Shown: positions 58,601-64,000 of the stretch, piece by piece | Layout: every line of letters begins with the position of its first letter | Position numbering within the stretch: the first letter of the stretch is position 1 | NCBI RefSeq assembly: GCF_031877795.1 | Contig: NC_133971.1 | Location: 92,696,154 to 92,760,153, forward strand | Reading direction: 5' to 3' | DNA length: 64,000 bases | Source of the DNA: Strix aluco | Taxonomy: Eukaryota > Chordata > Aves > Strigiformes > Strigidae | Notes under the pieces: model-generated | The model's input: the letters and a program-made list of their open reading frames with translations, nothing else | Databases searched by the model: none | Told to the model about the DNA's origin: nothing | Position numbers and translations under genes: made by a program

Positions 58601-60478
58601 CCTCCTGCAGACAAGACCCAATGTCTCCTCCATACCTAGGAGAGCTCCTCTTGCACATCCTCTGACAAACTGATCCCTGCTTTCCCTCTAATCCCTCCTA
58701 AAGATGCTCTTATCGGACAATGACTAGGAGCAAGCTGAGAGAGCGGTAGAGCTTTCTCTACAGTCTCATCTCCTCTCCTCACAACGGGAAGTCCGTGCTA
58801 TCCAGCTGGGCAGGACCCTGTTCCAAAATCCACAGGCAAAATCGTTTTTGCGCCAGCCTCTTTGCCTTCATCAGCCCTTTAACTTCATCATCTTCTAGCA
58901 CGGGCTTGCTGTAACTGGATATCATTTATATCCAGCTGAGATAAAACTGACATTAGTGGTATTTGCATCTAAAGGATACACCTCTGAGGTCAACCAATTC
59001 AGAGACTTCTGTCTTAGGTTGCTCACGTAACTTTTAATCATATAAGTGGTAAAGAATTTTCTAGATAACAGAATTTGACTATTTCTAGATATAGTCATGC
59101 TACTTCTTTCAGCTTTTTTCCTTTACAAAAATAAAATAGATCTTCACAAGGTGTTAAGTTCATCTGGATGACAGTTTGACTTAAATATGAACCTTCTGAC
59201 AGAAGCTGTTATTTTCGTTATCCTCCAGAACTATGAAATTTTCCTCTAATTTCTATCAATAGGGTTTTGAAACAAAAAGCTATGAAAAACAATGTTTTTA
59301 AAAGAAATGATACCACTTTAGTATAAATTAATGGGAGATTTTCTGTTATTTACAGCCCAAGTAGAAATGGACTCTCAATAATTAACAGAGTATTTGGTAA
59401 AAGAAACAGTTATTGAACTAATTGGACTAATTCTTGTTTTAGTCCAGCCAGTAAATACACATCATTAACTCTACTGATGAGTCGTCACAAGACAGACATA
59501 CATGTAAAGCTACTCATGTTTTTATGTACTTGGAGGAAAGAATCACAGAGGAAATACCTTGGGGTTTTTTTGAAAATAAAAAGCCAGAGCACTGAATAGG
59601 TCACCACAGGTAAGATAGCAGCTACTTAAAAAATTCGTACTGCCACCATGCATTTGATAGCAGGTCATCACAATAAGCTAATTTTAAAGTGGGAAAGTCT
59701 TGGTTTATATGCTGTCAGAAATCTTTTTGCGAAACATTTATTTCTGTTTTTAAAAATCAATGTATATATCTAATAAACCTTGAAGTCACAGGATATGAAA
59801 CATATCCAACAGCTATGCATTTTAGCATTTGCATTCTCTTCATTCCTTAAAAAAAAAAAAAAAAGCAACCACTCATTCAGGCATATACATTTACACAACT
59901 GATATGTGGTGCCAGCAATTCCATTTTAAAAATCTGTTTACGTTAACACAATGATTAAAAAAATCATTTTTGTAAGATATTTGATATTAAAAAAGTGTTT
60001 TCTACAGGTAAATTGTCTCACTACACTAAAATAAATAGCAAGCTTAAAAATACACCACCTTTTGGGCAGTGGTTTGAGGCATTTCCGTAATGTAAAATGG
60101 TCTTTTTTTTAGTTACCATAATTCTGTTTTAAACAGGATTGCAAACAAAAGAAGTATTTTGCTACATAAATTAAAGTACACAAAATCAGAAAGAAGGAAT
60201 TTAAGTTTAGGAAAGGTGTTTATTGAATTATAAATACTAGCATATTTTTTCCAACCCATTTCTTTCATTGAGTCATTCTTTTCTGAATGTTTTATGTGAA
60301 ATTTTGAGGGATAACAGACTCAAGACTGGACTCTTCGAGGGGGAGGAAGAAAAAAGGGGAAGAGACTAGATCCTACCACAGAGCATGGTGGCAACATAGC
60401 TCTTTCCCTCTTGCTCGGTTGAGCTTTCAGGGCCGTATGGTTTGAGGCTGCCGACTCGCTGGAACTGAAAAAACTGCA
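43546..60478 (-). CDS. SKOR2: SKOR2, SKI family transcriptional corepressor 2 (C-terminal exons only)
   Basis: Five in-phase coding exons (60,478-60,377; 58,372-58,307; 57,917-57,819; 52,374-52,307; 43,608-43,546) encode about 131 C-terminal residues. Recognition rests on the coiled-coil stretch ELQKVLFEQIDLRRRLEQEF, QVLKGNASFPVF, and NFQDQMKRELAYREEMVQQL. These match SKOR2 (Corl2/Fussel18) and its paralog SKOR1. SKOR2 is a nuclear corepressor of the SKI/SNO family that acts with SMADs and histone deacetylase, mainly in Purkinje cells. The N-terminal SKI/SNO and SMAD-binding domains lie beyond the right edge. The short C-terminus IPYAASLIRKEKLGAHLSKS follows directly after the coiled coil. 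Confidence 0.93.
44366..44496 (-). CDS. Exon-like segment inside the last SKOR2 intron (unconfirmed)
   Basis: Excellent acceptor ttttgctgtttgtgcag|CTTAAAGG and near-perfect donor CAGCACCT|gtgagt bound 131 bases. They are open in a frame reading LKGLAPDFSPAYLSACSNIL, then DIICEYILECLTVEAGHLSV. It enters in phase 0, which fits the SKOR2 exon at 52.3 kb, and exits in phase 2. Spliced to the SKOR2 last exon it would change the frame there and stop soon after. It is also phase-compatible with the candidate segment at 41,614. It could be a cassette exon of SKOR2, an exon of another gene, or chance. Confidence 0.4.
49257..49480. promoter_or_regulatory. Small CpG-rich islet within the SKOR2 intron
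   Basis: About 130 bases (49,270-49,385) rich in CpG stand alone in AT-rich intron DNA, with words such as GCGGCCGGGGAGCGGC and CACGCGCGGCG. It could be an alternative promoter or an enhancer islet. Open frames through it on both strands have no homology I recognise. Confidence 0.4.
52307..52374 (-). CDS. SKOR2: SKOR2 coiled-coil exon 2
   Basis: Acceptor ccccttatag|ATAATT and donor CTACAAATT|gtaagt bound 68 bases. Encodes NFQDQMKRELAYREEMVQQL and ends in phase 0. Confidence 0.95.
53390..53550 (+). repeat. MIR-like SINE
   Basis: CCTGGGTTCAATAGCTGCTC, TCCATGCCTCCCTTCATCAT, AAGCAGGAATAATAGCACTG and GAGGATTAATGGATTAAATG follow the complete MIR order (CTGGGTTCAAATCC, GCCTCAGTTTCCTCATC, GGGATAATAATAG, GAGGATTAAATGA). 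It is the longest MIR copy seen here. Confidence 0.7.
55780..56110. promoter_or_regulatory. Candidate conserved noncoding element in a SKOR2 intron
   Basis: A low-repeat, AT-rich block has a retained CpG-containing core, GCGGGCGTACAGAGTCGCC then TTGGTCGGCCATACGTG, at about 55,953-55,994. This is flanked by homeodomain-type words (TTTAATTGCAG, GCATTAATTTTAC). The texture is that of a developmental enhancer, but no alignment was possible. Confidence 0.3.
57819..57917 (-). CDS. SKOR2: SKOR2 coiled-coil exon 1
   Basis: Acceptor tctctttgttag|AGGAGC and donor GTCTTCA|gtaaga bound 99 bases. Encodes the heptad-rich ELQKVLFEQIDLRRRLEQEF segment typical of SKOR1 and SKOR2. Confidence 0.95.
57918..60376. 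other. SKOR2 introns between 57.9 and 60.4 kb
   Basis: Two AT-rich introns around the 58.3 kb exon. No transposon was recognised. An A run lies near 59,849-59,864. Confidence 0.75.
58307..58372 (-). CDS. SKOR2: SKOR2 exon
   Basis: Acceptor cgcttttttaag|GTGAAC and donor GGGGAAAG|gtaaaa bound 66 bases (enter 2, exit 1). Encodes EHTQETNSPHSLKKDVENMG, then Lys, joining in phase to the coiled-coil exon. Confidence 0.82.
60377..60478 (-). CDS. SKOR2: SKOR2 exon, upstream of the coiled coil
   Basis: Acceptor cttattttcatttcag|TGCAG and donor CTCTGTG|gtagga bound 102 bases (enter 2, exit 1). Peptide includes GSLKPYGPESSTEQEGKSYV. Its exit phase fits the 58.3 kb exon. It carries no motif I know by heart, so assignment rests on phase and position. 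Confidence 0.7.
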
Positions 60479-63400
60479 CTGAAATGAAAATAAGGGCATA
60501 TAGCATGAAGAATGACTTCTCCAGCCTCTTCAGCCTCCCTACTAAGCTACCGGAAAGGCATATTTGAAAATCCCCCATCCTTGCCCCCTGAAATAAGTAA
60601 AGAACAGGATGGGAAAAGTGAAGGTATTTCAAGGCAAAACCCAGCATATATGGTTTTAAACAATAACTGCATTTTTAAACTTCTTTCTGATGTTCAAAAA
60701 AAGCCTCAACATTATTATCGTTAATGGTAATAATAATCCGATGGGTTTCACCTTTCCAGTCCCCCTGAAAATGATAATCAGGAGCCTGCTCTTCTCCGTT
60801 TTTCCATACTTCCCAGAGGCCCCATCACGCGTTGTGTACTGTTCTACCTTAATTGAAAGGGAGGAGGTATTGAATATTTAACCAGCTTCCTTTCTCTTAA
60901 ATGTTAATTAAAAGCTAAATAGGTGTTTAAAAACAAACAAACAGAAAGCCCAAAGAATTTTAATCAGTCTAAGAAAAAAATCACTTCCCCTTCTAATAGC
61001 TCCACCATAACTCTCTTGGGCCTTGTCTACACTCGAACTTGTAGCAGCATCTAAAACAGCAGCTCTCAAAGCTGTGCAGCCCCCCAATACAGCCACCTAG
61101 TTTTCTCTGAGAGACCTATTTCAGTTTATTCAGAAAAATCAAACTATAGCTAAACCGTCTATTGGCTAGGGGGAAAAGGGGATGAAGTGTCCATAGCCAG
61201 TTTGCACTGTCTCAGCTGAAGGTTTTGGTACATCTGTTCTTCCCGATTAGCTCTGGTGCACAGGCATTGTTATTCTGGAATAAGGTACATGGGTTGTCTT
61301 TTACGCAAACAGCTTTCTTAACCTGGAACGTGAACATCCACCCATGGAGGAAAACTGAGTAGACACAGCTCAAATTACTTTATCAGTACTCTGAAAACGA
61401 GAGGTCCCAATTTGTACATTGACACAACCTCAGCTCTTGTGATGCCACCATTTTATTAGCTCTACACCCACTGGATTAGTTAAGATTTGAATTTTCAATA
61501 AAAGAAACAAACAGAAACATTTCTAAATTTACTCATCCCAAAAGACATACACATTGCTGTCGCTGTACAAAACCAAACCAGACATGGCCAGGTTACCTCT
61601 TCATGCTGTGCCACCCGGAGCAATCTCCTGCAATCCTTTCTTGAGAAGCTCTCAAAGAGCTCTTCAAACAGCAGCTAAAAATTTCCATGCTGGACCAGAC
61701 AACTCAGCTACATCAACGGGCAACTGACTTGCCCAGCGCAGAGCTCCGATGGACCAGTAATACAACTCCGTTCTCCTGAATCTCAGCCCTGTGCCTTGTC
61801 CTCAGCCCGTTCCTTCTACAATTCTCACTACATCTGCAATGCCAGCCCACATCAACCGAAATCATCCCCTTGCCTGTGTCTCAGCATCGGCCCTGTTACT
61901 CCAGGACGTTACTTAAGTATTGCAGAGCGCACCATGTCTGCCAGCCAGCTCTGCAGCTCACGCCTACCAGGTGAGCTTAACCATTATGGAGCCCACAGCA
62001 TCAACGGTCTACCGTAACTTAAACGTCCACCAGTATTTTTAACTGGAGAGAGCGCTGTCTGCAGACATAAAGACTGCAGCAGTGAAGATGTGGGTGTCTT
62101 CTGGGTATAAGTATATATATATACACCCACGTTAAAAATACAGGCAGATGTGAATCGGCAGACTTTCAGAGCTCCAAAGGCTCCATCTGTATTTGAAATT
62201 AATTACTCGCTTTAAGACACACACAGTTCTTGTGTATGTCCTGAAGAAATCCTACCCTTACTGAAAATATTCATGCATTGTGCATATTCATGCCGCTTTT
62301 TGGGGGAATAATCAATAGGATAATCAGGACTTGGGAAAATATGCCTATTTTAGGAAACCCAATAAGCATCTTTAAAGTGCTTTTCTGTACTGGGGCTGAT
62401 ATACGTGTCTTACAAAATCTAGCGCTTCAAATGTTGATTTGCCCTGAAAGCGGTTTAAGTTTAAAACAAACTAATTCTTTTTTTGCACAGATAAAGCCTC
62501 ATTTGTGACTTCCATTCAAAGTTTAAAGCACGAACATCCAATTAAAAAAGATCTGCACTGAAGTGCTAACGGAGAGAACAGTTTCAGGATTTCAAACCAA
62601 ACATTGAAATACTGTGACCAACTTAAAAATATGAAATGTTTTAGAAACAAATCAATTGGCTTTTGGTCTGAACCTTATGCGTATATCTAGGAAGTATTTC
62701 TTAACTTTATTCTAGAAGCATGAGAGCTAGAAAATTTCTAATTCTTGCTTTGTTTTAAACGGAAGGTAATATTCTCACCAGATTCCAGAAGATGGGGCTT
62801 TAAAAAAAAATAAAATACACCTAACATTGTGAGACTTGCAAAAAATAAATTCAACAACATTCCACCTTCTTTTAAAAATTCAAAGAGAGCTCCTGAGCTC
62901 CTCAGTAATAGCAGAAGAGAAAAGAGACAGGAACAGTAAATAAGGACCTAGTCCTACAGTCCGCCTGAAGTTTTGTCTGTCGTGCAGATCCGCGTATTTA
63001 TACACAATCTTATCTATTAATAGGCAGTGTTGGGTCCCACATCTGAAACTTCGCATTGTCTTCCCTCATTTCAACATGTAACTTCTTCGCTTTTTTGCAA
63101 ACAACTTCCGTAATAAAATATCATGTCATTTAACTTCTGGATCCAATGCTTTACCACTTATCCCAGTATAGACTACACAACTGTCCAGTCTGCTATATAT
63201 AATAAATGTCAGGGTGTTTTCAACCCTCTACAAAGTACTGTAAATCTACAGTAATTGCACCAATATTTGCAGAATTATTTTGGGTATATGTTTGAGAGTA
63301 AATGAAAGAAGAACCTGGTTCACCGTTTCTAGCCTGAATTTTCCTGAAATGCCTGCCAAACCATCTTTTACAAATCAAAAAACAAAAATGGGAAAATTGT

Positions 63401-64000
63401 AACAAGATTTGAGACGCTAACTTCTAGCTGTTAACACCCGATTTTAGATCTCCCCTTTCTCAATAAAATAGATAAAAAATTAGATTGGTTGGGGAACAGC
63501 TTACGGAACTCAACCTCTGTTTAAGAAGACGCCGTATTTGCAAGGCAGCCTTCCAACGCTGTGGTGTGCCAGGCACACACAGCTCTTCTACCCTTCAACT
63601 CCAGCTGCTGAAGAAGGGTCAGGATGGCAAACCACAGCTCTCCCTCACAAAATGGACCAGTTACATAAGTTAGACACAGTTATCTTTCAGAACTGCCATG
63701 GGATTCTGAATCATTTCAAGCTCTTTTCGAGCACTGCCTGACAGCAAAGGAAGGGGATTTTCACCGACAGTTTAACGGCTATGCAGGACGAACGGCTATG
63801 GGATCTTCAAGCCCATATCTATTTCAACCTCGGAAAGAGCCCTCTCTCCTTATTATGAATTTTCAAGTTCATTGGCACATTGAGAATAAGAAGCAAGCAC
63901 ACGCACTTGCAAACAATTGTCTCTGGCACAGAAAATACTGCTTTTGTTTTAAGACCCTCTTTACTAGGTTTAGTTAATAAATACAAGTCCACCTCACAAC
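60479..64000. other. SKOR2 intron running off the right edge
   Basis: Mostly unremarkable AT-rich sequence with a short TA repeat at 62,110-62,121. A possible 19-base microexon (62,797-62,779, minus) has a pyrimidine-rich acceptor tattttttttttaaag|CCCC and donor GAATCTG|gtgaga. Its phase would fit the 60.4 kb exon, but at that size it cannot be supported without transcripts. Confidence 0.5.

Noticed and set aside
61604-61681. Minus-strand segment with AG and GT borders reading LLFEELFESFSRKDCRRLLR, considered as a SKOR2 exon.
   Set aside because: Its exit phase does not fit the exon at 60,478 in any open frame, and the acceptor has a poor pyrimidine tract.

Overview
The window looks like a bird genome. 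It carries several CR1 retrotransposon fragments ending in the avian-type ATTCTGTG repeat, compact vertebrate genes with GT-AG introns, two CpG islands, and the gene order HDHD2 - IER3IP1 - SKOR2. The same order is known on human 18q21. In birds this block is generally Z-linked, but the sequence alone cannot separate Z from W or autosome.

All three recognised genes lie on the minus strand, so they read right to left. HDHD2 (94-11,857) is complete: six coding exons whose phases all match give 259 residues. Its promoter is a CpG island at about 13.9-15.0 kb. IER3IP1 (20,103-23,083) is complete: three coding exons give 82 residues. It starts in a second CpG island at 22.7-23.3 kb, and a poly(A) signal lies about 120 bases past its stop. 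SKOR2 is partial. Its last five coding exons are at 60,478-60,377, 58,372-58,307, 57,917-57,819, 52,374-52,307 and 43,608-43,546. They encode the C-terminal coiled-coil region, while the large N-terminal SKI/SNO part lies beyond the right edge.

The 23.3-43.5 kb interval between IER3IP1 and SKOR2 looks like ordinary intergenic DNA with CR1 and MIR relics. It also holds two unexplained things. The first is an AT-rich block at 23.4-23.9 kb with a 17-base octamer-containing (ATTTGCAT) word repeated exactly 103 bases apart. The second is a chain of short, open, minus-strand segments between 41.6 and 30.5 kb. These have good splice sites and mutually compatible phases, and the chain ends in a clear transmembrane segment. 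I cannot name the protein. It may be an unannotated membrane-protein gene, and I rank it as the main thing to check. A further exon-like segment at 44,366-44,496, inside the last SKOR2 intron, could belong to it.

The SKOR2 end of the window is poor in recognisable CR1 and contains a probable conserved noncoding block near 55.8-56.1 kb and a small CpG-rich islet at 49.3-49.5 kb. I found no tRNA or rRNA genes and no CRISPR arrays.
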